The notes: a model not told the origin generated them from the letters alone. Positions 38,257 through 49,802 are shown, numbered from the stretch's first letter. The stretch is DNA of 64,000 nucleotides from Selaginella tamariscina (GCA_003024785.1 PUQB01000442.1:124001-188000); one strand, 5' to 3'. A program made the numbers and translations.

Positions 38257-38949
38257 GGCGGGATTAATCCGGCCATTTTTTTTGCCTCTTCGAAGAGGTG
38301 GCGGGATTAATCCCGCCACCATCTCTTTATAGCTATGACAGAATTAGTCGGGCAATGCTTCTCCGCCTCTTAAGAAGAGCGGCGGGATTAATCCCGCCGA
38401 TAACTCTCTCAACTGATAAAGAGATACTTGAATTTATTAAAAGAGTTATCTGGGATTAATCTCACATCCATTTTAGGAGGCAGAGAAGGTGTGGCGGGAT
38501 TAATCTCGCCATCACATTCCTGTTTTAAATATTTGTGGGCAGGATTCATCCCGAATTTCTTTAAAATCATAATTTCGGAGAGAATTGTGGGCGGGATTAA
38601 TCCCGCCCTTATTCCCCGTCGTCAGAGTTGTGGGCGGGATTAATCCCGCCGCCTATTCTCCTTCGTCAGTGTTGTGGGCGGGATTAATCCGCCCCCTCTT
38701 CCTCGTCGGGGATTTGCGGGATTAATCCCGCCGCCGATTCCCTCCGCGAGGAAGAAGCGGCGGGATTAATCCCGCCGGTACTTCCTCGTCGGAGGGAGTC
38801 CCGGCGGGATTAATCCCGCCGCTCTCTCAGACGAGGAAGTACCGTCGCGGGATTAATCCCGCCGACGATTCCCTCCCGCGGGAAGAATCGGCGGGATTAA
38901 TCCCGCCATCGTTCCTCGTCGGAGGGTCGTGGGCGGGATTAATCCCGCC
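38257..38949. repeat. Palindrome array B: about 15 copies, ~43-bp period
   Basis: Copies of GGCGGGATTAATCCCGCC (some with 1-4 changes) start at 38,257, 38,300, 38,381, 38,450, 38,493, 38,538, 38,590, 38,633, 38,677, 38,715, 38,759, 38,803, 38,846, 38,890 and 38,932. Most steps are 42-45 bp, close to four helical turns. Spacers vary but share CCTCGTCGGAGGG or its complement in alternating orientation. The array is a GC-rich island in AT-rich DNA and ends 150 bp before the transposase-like gene. Confidence 0.97.
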
Positions 38950-39096
38950 CATCAGTTGTATTAATAAAGCATGAGATATTATCTTATACATAATTATGTA
39001 TTATTGCACATGCATATTATTAAGCAACCGCAGTTATGATTTCTTAGAAATATTGCATAAACAGATATCATAAATAACACAATTATTTATGTGCAG

Positions 39097-42000
39097 GACA
39101 ATATGTATAATACTGGAGATAAAAAGTCTTCTTCTTCGGAACAACGAGATAGTTGGCACTGGAACTGTGGAAGTTCGAATAATGCATCATGTCACAATAT
39201 TGCCCAAGGATCTTGTGTGTACGTATGGGTGAACACCATTTTCAAGCATGTTGAGGTTCTGGGAATGGAATTTGAGGAGGGTTCTCCTGTATTGTGGAAT
39301 TTGGATGAAGTCAAGGCTGACACAGAATATGCAGAGTCACAAACAAATAGTAGCACGATTTACCAGATGATGGCTTGCCTGCTGTGATGGATGAGGTGAT
39401 TCTCTTTCTTCGTGAGATTGAGTCGGGGAGGCATCATCACAGCTATAAATCCAATGGAAGCAGTGTCAGAAGAGAAACTAGGGTCCGACTTCGTGGGTGT
39501 AGTTGTGACAGAGGTTTCACCTAATGGCACATTGTATCCTGGATCCCTCGTGAGGTGGCGAACATCTGAATTAAGACGGCAAGATGGTTCAACATATTCT
39601 GGGTTGGATTTCAATAATAACAACCCGGAAGAACAACTCATATTTGAAGAGGTTCCTTGCATTGGTCCTATTGTAAGAAAAAGGCGATTCATGGGTTGTA
39701 GATCTTCCCCTGCAAGTTTCAGCAAGAGGGTAAAGATGGATCCTACATCTTCCGAAAGTGTTACGAGCATTTCCACGATTGACTGTTGCAAGAAGAAGTG
39801 TTGTCAGATGGCAGACCGGAATGAAATTACCCAATGTAGACATGTCTTTCGTATGCTCACCCAAAAGCAAAGGCATGAGTTTGTATATGCTGCACTAACT
39901 GGGTGTATTGATGGAATGGCCTCGGACACAGGTTATCAGAGTACATCCATGGTATTTAATAAGGTGGCCATCTGCTTCAAAGCTTGGTACAGTATATACG
40001 GGATCCCAAAGACCACGTTCTACCGTCGGAGGGATGAGTGGCTAGATGGAGCGCGAACCTCAGTCATGGGAACACTCGCTTGGTCAAAACCCGCTCTCAC
40101 ATCATGGCAGCCATAGAGATACTCAAGGCTTTTGTGGAAGCAAATGCAGACAGGATGCCTCACAAATGCCGAACCACAAATGCAGGGGTCAGGGAAAATC
40201 TCAAGGTTTTGCCTTCAATCTACACTCAATTGAAGCTGTGTGAACATGTGAACAAGTGCCTCAGTTTGATGGGGCCAAGCAATCTGCACTGGTACCTTCA
40301 ACAACATATGGAATACTCATTTTAAGGATGTGGAGATTGCAAAACACTCTAGCTTTTCAAGTGTGACACTTGTACATCATTGAAGGCTGCAGAGGCTTGT
40401 GCAAAAACCTTGGTGGAGATCACTACCATTCAAAGAAGATGGAGGCCCACATGATTGCACAACAAACTTGCCGGTCTCAGTACTATGCACACCGCATGCT
40501 TTCTGTGTCACGCCCATCAGAGTACCTGTGCTTGATCCATGACAAGATGGATCATTCAAAGACCAGCATTCCAAAGCTCTTTGCAACACCAAAGTGCCTT
40601 GGAAATGTCATGAAACTTCCGATTTCATTGACAGGTGTGCTAACACATGGACACGGTTGTGAGTCATATGGACACTTTTCACTTCCACATTGGTCTAGCG
40701 ACTCCAATTTCACTATTGGGTCGTTAGCCATGTGTTTCAGAAACCTTGAAGCCCACTCACAGACAAGTCCTATCAGTGATCTCAAAGTGAAGAAACAACA
40801 CCTTCAACCTTTACATAATGCTCTCATGAACACGTCTGCACTTGAGGCTACTTGGGAATATGAGAGGCATTGTCAGCACCTGCACAAAAAACAGATGGCC
40901 CTGTTGAGAGTTCAGGTTCAGTGGAGGGATCTAGCTCAAATAGTGTACATGTGTCCTCAACATCAAATAAGCTTCCTCGTCATTTGCTTTTACAGATGGA
41001 TAATTGTGCAGGCGAGAACAAAAATAGGTAAATCATTTTACTTAAGGGTTTCTCAAGCTCATACTTATTTTTATTTTCTAGATATGTGCTAGCATACTTG
41101 TCAATGCTTGTTGCCAAAGGTGTGTTTGAAACAATCACGCTCAGTTTTCTTATGGTTGGTCACACTCATGAAGATATTGATGCGTTCTTCAGCAAGGTCT
41201 CCAACTCTACAAAAAGGACAAGTGCACTTACCTTACCGCATATGATGAATCTTTTTGAAAATTGCATCTCCAAAAAAAGTTGTGCTTTGCTTGTGACTGA
41301 GGTGCCAGACTTCAAAAAATTTCTCAAGGAGTATATAAAAGAGGGAGTGATTCTTTAGTTGGTCACCTTGTGCCGCTACAATTCTTTTTCTCCATACGAG
41401 ATGGTATACCTATTATGCAGTACAAGTTACGGCCATCAGAGCAGGAGTGGTTACCGAAAGAGGGTTAATGCTCTTCAAAAGTGGAGAGAATGGAAAGCCA
41501 CTTCTCCCAGAAGGACAACCAGACCCTATTCCATTGAGTGCCCAGCTCAAGGAACAAGAGGTTATTATTGATGGCATCAAAAAATATGTGGCATGGGTTC
41601 AAAAATCGATGCCAAAGAATTCTGATAAGGCAACTGGTTACTCAGAACTATATAAGCATGTGGTGACTATTGGGAGACTGTTGTTCGAGAGTTGGAAGGG
41701 CCTACTGTCACAAGTACAGAATTGCAACACCCTTTTTGGCCTAAAACAAGGTGGCGAGAGGAGATTGAAATGACATCACTGAGCACAGACGACATAGAAG
41801 CCAGTAGTGATGTGGAAGTGCAAACCCCACACTTTGTTGGACAAAGGAACCAAAAACCTAAAGCATACTTTGATTGCTGCCAGGATCTTCAAAAACTAAT
41901 GATGGTTCTCATTACTCCAGATGCGTCATATAATCAGCCTATTTGGATGGGTCAAATTATCGACACACCTGAAGTAATCACAAAAAATAGTATTGTTAAG

Positions 42001-42206
42001 GTTGCATGGTTCAAACCAAAAAAAGGCGACACGAGAAGGAGAGCGAAAGATATAATGGATGCCTAGAGAAAACATGGTCTCCCAATCAAAAAGACCCAGC
42101 ATGTTTTATAAATGTTAAATCCATTCGATATGGGTGGATGTCAAGAAGCGTTGATAAAGTCACGATTAACAAAACTGCAAGGGAATGTATGTTTTCTGAA
42201 GCTTAA
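39097..42206 (+). pseudogene. DUF7869-type transposase-like gene, frame-broken
   Basis: I assign this to the DUF7869 family of RNase-H-fold, presumed transposase proteins from motif recall. In order: a Cys-rich segment (CCKKKCCQMADRNEITQCR, about 39,783-39,840); a helical region ending KTTFYRRRDEWLDG; HDKMDHSKTSIPKL (about 40,537-40,580); QMDNCAGENKN (about 40,990-41,025); and VGHTHEDIDAFFSKV (about 41,155-41,199). These give acidic residues in the expected D-D-D/E order. A 54-bp intron (41,028-41,081, GT-AG) joins ENKNR to YVLAYLSML in phase. The C-terminal part (YFDCCQDLQKLMMVLITPD, about 41,860) is BAH-like at best. At least five frame changes and one stop (41,356) break it, though long conserved blocks survive. 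Confidence 0.7.
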
Positions 42207-42805
42207 AGCAATTACAAAATTATAAAATATCATATATTTAATATTCATAATTATTATAAACTCTTTAATAATAGTACCAAATTGTTTACTTAACTATATA
42301 AATTTAAAAAATGATATGGAAGATTGACTATATTATTATAGGATTTTATATATATTATTACTACTACAAATTTTTAATTAATAATGTTATATTTAAATAT
42401 TAATATTTTAATAACAACATCAATATTTATATAATGTACCTCTTATGCTCTTCCTTAATTGTTATATTAGGCAATATATTATATAATTTAATACTTCTAC
42501 TTTTATAATGTTATTAATTTTTGTTCAATGAATGCTATAATTTATTAAAGGGTCGAATACAAAATAGAATATTCTAAAGAATATTCTTTTTCAAACATAT
42601 ATTCTAAAGAATATTCCTTTAATATTAGAAAATGCTAATTAAATAGCTAAAATTGCTAATTATTAGGAAATGGGACTATAGCCATGCCCATTTTAGTTAC
42701 AACATGCATTAAACCTGTATTAAGGGTCTATCGGAATAAGGAAGAACAAAAATAGAGTACATATCAAACTTCAGAATGTCGGGAAAGAGTAAGGATGGCA
42801 AGGTA
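42207..42805. other. AT-rich spacer with dispersed repeat
   Basis: Contains TATTCTAAAGAATATTC twice (about 42,567 and 42,600) and the same dispersed repeat as near 33,600-33,715. No gene recognised. Confidence 0.6.
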
Positions 42806-43256
42806 TGTAACAGGCAGCAGTACTGCAGATCCCGTCACAGTACTGAGAAAAGAATAGTATACATCAAAGAAAGATGAGCAAGAGATAATCGTATTGAGAG
42901 TGAAAGAAAACTTATATTACGTCTGCACATGGAACATAATACAAAATTACAGTATACTTGGGATCTTGTTCTAGTCCTAATCTGGTCTATTTATCCCTAT
43001 AGTAACTACCTCTTAGCTTTATTCATTCAGTTACTGTAACTCCTTATCCTTATTCGGGTATGCCGTACTCCACTTCAAACATCATATTGCAGTAGTGAGT
43101 CATTCGTATTACGATAGTGTCTCGTACTCCAATATTTTCTTTCGACTCTCGTTTTTTCCACAATATATACTTTTTTTTTGGTGTTTTTCCCATTATATTT
43201 GCCCATGAAATAAACACAATTAGGAACCTTCTACGTGTCTAACTACGATTCTAACA
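42806..43256 (+). mobile_element. Solo LTR of the 61-kb gypsy family
   Basis: About 451 bp from TGTAACAGGC to GATTCTAACA. In reverse complement it matches the LTR at 60,701-61,189 over most of its length (shared words ATTTCATGGGCAAATATAAT, GTGGAGTACGGCATAC, AAGGATAAGGAGTTACAGTA). No internal region is attached, so it is a solo LTR. No clear target duplication. Confidence 0.8.
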
Positions 43257-45475
43257 ATACTACACGTTAAATTGTCATGTTGGATAAATATCCTTGTGAC
43301 AAAGCATAAGATGGATTATAATTCCATTGTCATTAAATATTTATGTTTAAGGGAGTGTTTAAGCTAATTCCATATTTTAATATTTTGTGAGAGGATGGAA
43401 AAGATTTTTACACCATGTTGTTGTCTTAAACTAAATGTAGCTAGTTCTAACAAATATTAGTGTCTTAAACCAATGTAGTTGGTTTTGCCAATATTATCAT
43501 GTTAAATTAAAATTTCCTACCACCATGGGAGCCATATGTAGTCAGAGACTCTAATTCTCCACCTATAGTCACTAAAGTTCCTCTTTAAGACTGTTAGGTG
43601 TGCTCATCCCCCACAAAGTTCCTTTTGCGTCTTGATAATCTTTTGGGCCATTGGCATTTGGTTCAACTACACTCACATGATTGCCTTTGAAATCGAAGGA
43701 CTAGGAGTCCTCACCTTCATCAGTCGAGCTTTGATTTTGCTGATCGTCACCTACATTATCATTGCATCCACCACTTATGCGATAAGCTATGGCACATCCT
43801 ACATTGCAAAGCTCGCCTTAGCCGACTTGTTGAGTGTTTCCTACTGCATATGTGAGAAGGCATGCACCAGCTAAAATTCAACCCCAATTGACACTTCACC
43901 TATCGGAAAGGCTTCCGACGCTTGCCACACTTTATGCACATCACTACCTGCATGTACTTTATTGCAATTTCTTCTACCTCTGACTCATAACACTGACTTG
44001 CCACTCCACCTGATTGATGCATAAGGTAACTCCACACACATACTACCTCTGCTTCTTTGATGGTGGTGTCTTCGCAATCTTGCTTGTACTCTCATGTTGC
44101 TTACCACTAGATCCTTCCTGAGCCAAGTTCTCTTTTGGTTTTCCTATGGTGTATGTGCTTTCTGCAATTTACTAGCATACTCTGCCTTGTCTACTTCTTT
44201 TCAAATACATTACATGGTTCACAATGGCTATATATTGCTTAGAGGAAAGATGAAACTTAAAAGAGTTCACAAGAAAATTAAATAGGAACTCAACTTCCTT
44301 TTTAGGTTAGCAATCGCAAACCAAGCTTGCTATTAATATTGGTGCCCTTCCTTTAAATATATATCTAATTCTTCTTATCAATTCTAAGCTTAGCTTTCTC
44401 TGACAGTAACTAGAAAAGTTTCACGATGACTTGCTCATCAATGAACATATTCTTTCCTTTTGCGTATGCTATAAGATCATCATTATCCTCTTCTAGCCTT
44501 TTAAATTGTATTTTATTTTATATTCTGAGCCAACACCAAGGACATGAGCAATCTAAGCAATTTGGAACATAATTTCTATATTAATATTATTAACAATATG
44601 AAATCTTACTTTCTTTTTATTTAACTCAGCCTGTGGTGCTATCTTTGAAGCTATTTTGACATCGGGTTGGGTAGTTCATGAAACTTACACCCTCACGTTT
44701 GTAAATTAATGGTAATTGAAAACAATTATATCCAAATGATACATATTCTATTGTGAAATGAAGTTCAATTATAGATAAATAAACTTGATTAATAAGAAAA
44801 GCAATGATAATAATTATTAACGTTGAAATATACTATGAATCATCGTGGCAGTGAAGATGCAGAATTTGTTCTTATCTAATAGCTGTTGGTGAATCCCGAA
44901 CTTCTTTGATTTCTAATGCCTAGGGCCAAAGAGGTTCTAATGCCTAGGGCTCATGAAATCCATATATGTCATTAATGTGTATATTTAAAAATGAAACTGA
45001 TTCTAGCCTCCATGATATCAAATGATTTAATAATATAAGGAAATGATGTATAAGAGACTACGAAATGTGTACATGTTATGAGCTCGATTGAAACTTAACT
45101 TTCCTACATCTTTAGCAAGTCTGTTTGCAACTGCAGATTAACACATATGGCAACATTTATGATCATTTACAACTTAAATATAAATCTAATGTCAAGAATT
45201 CAACACTAAAAAATAGGGCCTTTATTAATCAAACAAACTCACATTAGAAATCCTTGGAAAAGCCACTCAAATCTTAATAATAGCCTTAAGCTTTCCATCC
45301 TTGGACCTGCATTTATCCTTATGTAAGTTATGGATAAAATTATGATGTTAGTTTGATTAAGGACATGAGAAAGTAATACTAGTATTAAGTATTATCATAC
45401 GTGCTAATCTTAGATCTCGTGTTCAACCTGCATGTTTATTAGTTTTCTCATTGTTGGACAGTGGCATGTGCAGAT
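43257..45475. other. Intergenic DNA, no gene recognised
   Basis: Short frames at 43,632-43,874 and 44,094-44,285 are hydrophobic but show no family motif. A small direct repeat, TTCTAATGCCTAGGGC, occurs twice at about 44,911-44,952. Confidence 0.55.
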
Positions 45476-47004
45476 TTATTCCTCCATCTCTAAAGGTTGA
45501 TGCCTCTTCTTGTAAGCCTCATCATCAGTGTCCTGGAAGACATTTCAGGAAATGTATTATATTGCATAGACCTATAAATTGTTCATTCAAATTTATTTAT
45601 CTAGCAAACCCATGAATAGAATGAATGAAAGCCTCATGTGGATAGTAACACATATGTATTGTATGCAGATGTACAAATACCATAAACACGCATAGGTAAT
45701 GTACTTTTATATAATTCTAAAAGTTAAATTAAACTAATAACCTCATCACTTGAGTGCTCCTCCTCACCAAATCCAGAGGTTCCACCAGCCTCCACTGAGG
45801 TATGTCAATATTAATTGTTTAACATACTCCACACGCTGTGCACGAACGCTCTCAGGCACTTGTCGATATCATAGTCTAATGCCGTCTCCGTGTAGCTCGA
45901 TCTCATATAAATCAAATTATGTTTATCTTTAATTCTATGTTTGTTTCTATTATTAATTTAAATATTTATTGTTAATCAATTAAATTTATGCAAATATTAT
46001 TTCTTCAATATCAATTATTCTGTATCAGCTTACCTTTTGGGACATGAGGTACAGCGGGAGGACGAGTTGCACTACCTATTACATAGAAGCATTGAATAGT
46101 GTTCTCATATATACATATGAGGTTCTTATAACATCATGACTTAAAATAAGGAAGATAAACGTAACTTAACATAATATCTAAGACTAGACCTATACATCTA
46201 CATGATATGTGTATATATATGTGCATGCATATATATATCCATTTAGAATACAACATATATATTTACCCCGTCTGGCTAGCTGCAACCGTTTATGGACCTT
46301 GGTAGCCCTATCTTCTAGCGGTTCAACCATAAGTGCATGCTTCTTTGGAGAATCGTCCTCCTCCTCCACATTTACTTGCTCCGATTTACCCACTGCTGTC
46401 ACTACACATGATACAATTTAGTAAATGGCACAAAGTGTAAACCAAATACATAAGAACATATATATGTATTCATAGATATAGGTCATATCTACCCACACAC
46501 AACAAACTTTCGTTGGGTATGGATGCCACAAATAGATACATGATCTTTAGTATCACTTTTTACACTAATTGTTTTTATCATTCTAAGTTAATAGTATTTA
46601 GTCTTACCAGCTGCTTTCACAAAGTCCTTGTCATTCTCGGCAGCACCATCTTTGCTCTCCTCCATGTCTATATAGTTTTCAGAATGTTTTGAGTATGCAG
46701 CCTTTGCTTCCTCCACGACTCCATGTTCCTCTCGATCCTTCACAAACTGTTTATACTTCTTGGTAGTTACGACGAATTTCTTCTTTAAACACGCTTTATG
46801 CAAGCACCGAAACCTGGGTTGGGTATCCTTTTTATTGTTGTAACAGTCAAATGCGGTGTCTCTTGAGCCACAATTGGGGCACATATATACTCCATTAGGC
46901 AGTTCGTGTGCAGCCCAACGATGCTCCAAATGGTTCTCAACTATATATGGCCAAAGATGTGGACATTCTTTAGGTCTTGGCTTTGGCCCTGGTTTTCTCG
47001 CCAT
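45476..47004 (-). CDS. Dof-like zinc-finger protein, five exons, intact
   Basis: Exons (minus): 46608-47004, 46267-46401, 46034-46075, 45742-45794, 45476-45532, all with GT-AG junctions and matching phases; 227 aa. The N-terminus is basic (MARKPGPKPRPK). Residues about 45-81 carry CPNCGSRDTAFDCYNN, then QPRFRCLHKAC. This fits the Dof DNA-binding finger (CX2C-X21-CX2C, with YNN and QPR), except that the last pair is CX4C. A Lys-rich stretch (KACLKKKFVVTTKKYKQFVK) follows. The rest is acidic and disordered (VEEEDDSPKKHA; EEEHSSDEDTDDEA). The start is the first ATG, after a possible leader intron acceptor (ACTACAG). A nuclear DNA-binding role is inferred. An insertion-sequence-type zinc ribbon is the main alternative. 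Confidence 0.7.
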
Positions 47005-47554
47005 TGAATACTCTGTAGTTAATAGATGAAACTTGGTTAATAAGATGCATAAGTAATACAATTAGTAAATATTTAAAATATGAATGCAATCTAGTGATGA
47101 TCTTACTGTCTGAGTTTTATTATTTAAATACTAACAAGAATATAAATGTATATACATACTCGTTTATATGTGTTTATATAGAAGGAGATTACGTGCTTGA
47201 GAACAAGATGACAGTCAGTAGGTGTTTATCTAGATTATCCAAGCACATTCAATATCAACCAATTTAATCTGGGTAACAAAATCAATCATCAAAATATACA
47301 CCCCCAATTAATTTGATCACTATTTTTAATATCAATATGGATTAAGAAAAATACAGACCCACAACTCATGCACAATTGATCTAGATTATTATTTTTAATG
47401 TCATTATATTCTAAATTACTAATTCAATAAAAAATGAAGTGTACAGATGATTAAGTATAGCATTAAATTAATTTAAAAATATTTATGAACGCACCTTTTT
47501 ATTTGCTCTCGAGCAATAGTCAATCCTAGGGTAACATGTTAATCCTAGGGTATG

Positions 47555-47600
47555 CAATCCACGTGCCAACGTGGAATCCACACGCCAACGTGGATTAACA
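47555..47600 (-). promoter_or_regulatory. ACGTG-box cluster upstream of the Dof-like gene
   Basis: CCACGTG at about 47,559, then AACGTGG at about 47,569 and again at about 47,587, inside a short direct repeat (CACGCCAACGTGGA). ACGT-core boxes are bZIP targets in plants. They lie about 550 bp upstream of the ATG, and their role is inferred only. Confidence 0.35.
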
Positions 47601-47764
47601 CGTTATCAGTTAATAATGTCATAATAATCTTATCATGTTTTATTAATGTTAGTGCTACATTTTTGTGCTAATAATGTATTTCCATTCTTTTATGGAATCA
47701 CCCCTCTCCTTGAGAAGTCCTTTGTCCTACAGTGTGTTCTTGTTTAGGTTGCGAGAGCATATAG

Positions 47765-48271
47765 TCAGCATATTCTAGCATAATATGAAGAATATTGGTC
47801 AATCCTAGTCCTAAGTTCGTGAGTTTGCCATTCTTTGTTTGCTATGACCTGGTTGTGGTTGTGCTGGTGTTGGTCCAAGAGCCTCTGGAGGGCATCGTAC
47901 TCACCCTGTAACCAATCGATTTTTGTTGCTAACTTGTCCCATAGTTCCCCGGCGTCCTTCCTTCTCTTTATAGCTACCTTACATAGTAGGGCTCCTTGGC
48001 AAAGCAGTTCTATAGCTTCCTTGGCTTCCTCTCGTGGGGCTTGTTGTCGTTCTATGATTTCAGTTATTATGGCATCATGTTCCTTTGCCACGGCTGGGAG
48101 ATCGAGGTCGTTATACACTACCATTGCTTCCTTTAGTTGGTTGAAGGCCTCTGCGATCTTGAGGTGAGCCGATGAGTCCCACCGATTGTCCGCATGGAGA
48201 TGTTGGTAGGTATCCTTTGACTCTTTTTCATACTCGCCTCCATTTCCTCCTTGTTTGGCCCAGTAGGTCGT
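47765..48271 (-). CDS. Uncharacterised helical/coiled-coil fragment, 168 codons
   Basis: Open from just after a stop at 48,272 to a stop at 47,765, with no ATG until residue 50. The sequence is rich in Glu, Lys, Gln and Leu (KEHDAIITEIIERQQAPREE, WDKLATKIDWLQGEYDALQ) and predicted helical, possibly coiled-coil. No known domain is recognised. It could be an exon, or the capsid-like part of an old retroelement, since it sits among retroelement debris. Confidence 0.4.
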   Translation of the reverse strand, partial: TTYWAKQGGNGGEYEKESKDTYQHLHADNRWDSSAHLKIAEAFNQLKEAMVVYNDLDLPAVAKEHDAIITEIIERQQAPREEAKEAIELLCQGALLCKVAIKRRKDAGELWDKLATKIDWLQGEYDALQRLLDQHQHNHNQVIANKEWQTHELRTRIDQYSSYYARIC

Positions 48272-49174
48272 CTAGGTACCTCTGATGGGAATTCCAGTGG
48301 TAACAGGGGTCCCATTGTCAAAGGTACCGCTCATATGGGCTTTGTCATCCAGTGCCTGGGTGGTGCCATGACTTGTTCTGCTCCACTCCCCCTCCCATGT
48401 CTAGAGTTGTGCTGGTATCGAAGTCATAGTTCGGCCAATCACACCAACAATCATGATAACGATATGGCCGGCCGTGGAAAGCTCCCTCTCGGACACGGTT
48501 TGATCTTCGTATATTCCACTGGTTAGAGTCAGAACCAAGTACTGCTTGAGGCAATTTGCCTAGTTCACTGTGACTCCTTCCTAGGCTTTATAGAGGCCGT
48601 TTTCCAACTGCCTAGTGATTTGTCTCCTCGTACTTCCTGTGAACAAGAAGGCTACTAGTGCTACAAATTCAGTTGCTTCCTCTCTCTCTTGTATGCCCCA
48701 TAACGCCCCGTTCCCCGTGGTGGTGGACCTCTAGGGCTCCATTTCTGATAATTTTCCTACTGTGGGGCTGTCCTCCGTAGTCAAATACTGTCGCTAGCTT
48801 GTCGAACATTATGTGGGAGGTTGTGCTTCCTCCTAAGCCAAACCGGATCCCTCTCCACCCGGTCTGGCTAATCACCAAGTCTGCAGACTAGATGAACTAC
48901 CTAGCTTTCTTGGTGAATCCCAGCTTTTCCACTTCTCCCTATGGAAGGTTAAAGAATTGTCCAGCACAACTCTCTCCTGACCCACCGAACGTCGGGTCGG
49001 ACGATCAACTCTTTGAACTTGAAATACCTGGGTGACACGAGTTTTGTTGTCCTCTCCCCTCCTTCGATGGACATGCGAACCTCATGGATGACTACGGCCT
49101 ATTCCGCTTCGTCCAATTTGCCGTCATGGTGGTTGAAGTATTACATTGTATATCTCCTTCTCGGGTACTACCAA
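48272..49174. other. Degenerate sequence, probably old retroelement
   Basis: Continuous with 57,894 onward before the chromovirus inserted (the flanks join across CATGG). Minus-strand frames are short and match nothing I can name. Confidence 0.4.
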
Positions 49175-49179
49175 CATGG
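49175..49179. other. Target-site duplication CATGG (left)
   Basis: Matches 57,889-57,893 exactly, bounding the chromovirus. Confidence 0.9.
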
Positions 49180-49787
49180 TGTCACGACCCGATACAGAAT
49201 ACAGGATTCCGGATACAGGATATGGGTTGCAGGATTTTCCTACAGGATATTCCTACCAGGATTCCGGACACAGGATACGGTTGCAGGATATTCCTACAGG
49301 ATATGCCTAGAGGATAAGGGACATGTGGACTCATCTTAGCCTCTGCATGCATGCAGTCACTTTTGCATGCATGTAACCACTTTTAGCACTCATGCCTAGA
49401 TTAGCTCTTGGAGTTGTGAGCATAAAAGCTCCGACCTAATTGTTGTACAATCAGTTACTATCACACCAGTCTTACTACGATCAATTTTGTCTTGTCTTGT
49501 TCTTATCTTGCTCCTTGCTTCTTGTTCTCTCCTTGTCTCGCTCCTGGATCCTGTCTTGCTCCTGTCTTGCTCCCGGATCCCGTCCTGTTCCTGTCTTGTT
49601 CCTGGATCCTGTCTTGCACCTTCCTGTCTTGTTCCCGAATCCTATCCTGATCCTGTCTTGCTCCTGGATCCGTCCTATTCCTGTTCCTGTTCCTAATTCC
49701 TGTCCTGCTATCGGTCCTGCTCCTAAGTCAAGTCTTCCCGTTCTTAGAATCCTGCTCTCTTCCTGGTTCCTGGATCGTGGCTTGACA
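49180..49787 (+). repeat. 5' LTR of the chromovirus
   Basis: 608 bp. TATA-like CATAAAAG at 49,421-49,428, and a predicted transcription start near 49,450. Two low-complexity blocks: CAGGATA-type repeats (49,190-49,310) and TCCTGTCTTGTTCCTGGATCC-type repeats (49,500-49,770). Confidence 0.92.
49452..49463 (+). promoter_or_regulatory. Predicted self-primer at transcript 5' end
   Basis: CAGTTACTATCA lies about 25-30 nt downstream of the TATA-like box and is the exact reverse complement of the PBS at 49,791-49,802. In the Tf1/sushi group the first nucleotides of the RNA fold onto the PBS and prime cDNA synthesis in place of a tRNA. Confidence 0.75.
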
Positions 49788-49790
49788 GTT

Positions 49791-49802
49791 TGATAGTAAC
49801 TG
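49791..49802 (+). promoter_or_regulatory. Primer-binding site of the chromovirus
   Basis: TGATAGTAACTG, 3 nt after the LTR end. It complements 49,452-49,463 over 12 of 12 bases, and I see no fit to the usual initiator-Met tRNA PBS (TGGTAT...). Confidence 0.75.

Noticed and set aside
38257..38949. CRISPR array reading of the regular palindromic repeats
   Set aside because: Repeats are short full palindromes, spacers resemble each other in alternating orientation, there are no cas genes, and the context is a plant nuclear genome with introns.
39360..39876. Minus-strand frames of 143 and 95 aa
   Set aside because: Antisense shadows of the transposase-like gene; no motif.
43632..43874. 80-aa hydrophobic frame as a membrane protein
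   Set aside because: No family similarity recognised, no splice or promoter support, and it lies in degenerate DNA.
49440..49793. 117-aa Leu/Ser/Pro-rich frame in the LTR as a gene
   Set aside because: It is translation of TCCTGT-type LTR repeats and recurs in the second LTR at 57,604-57,915.
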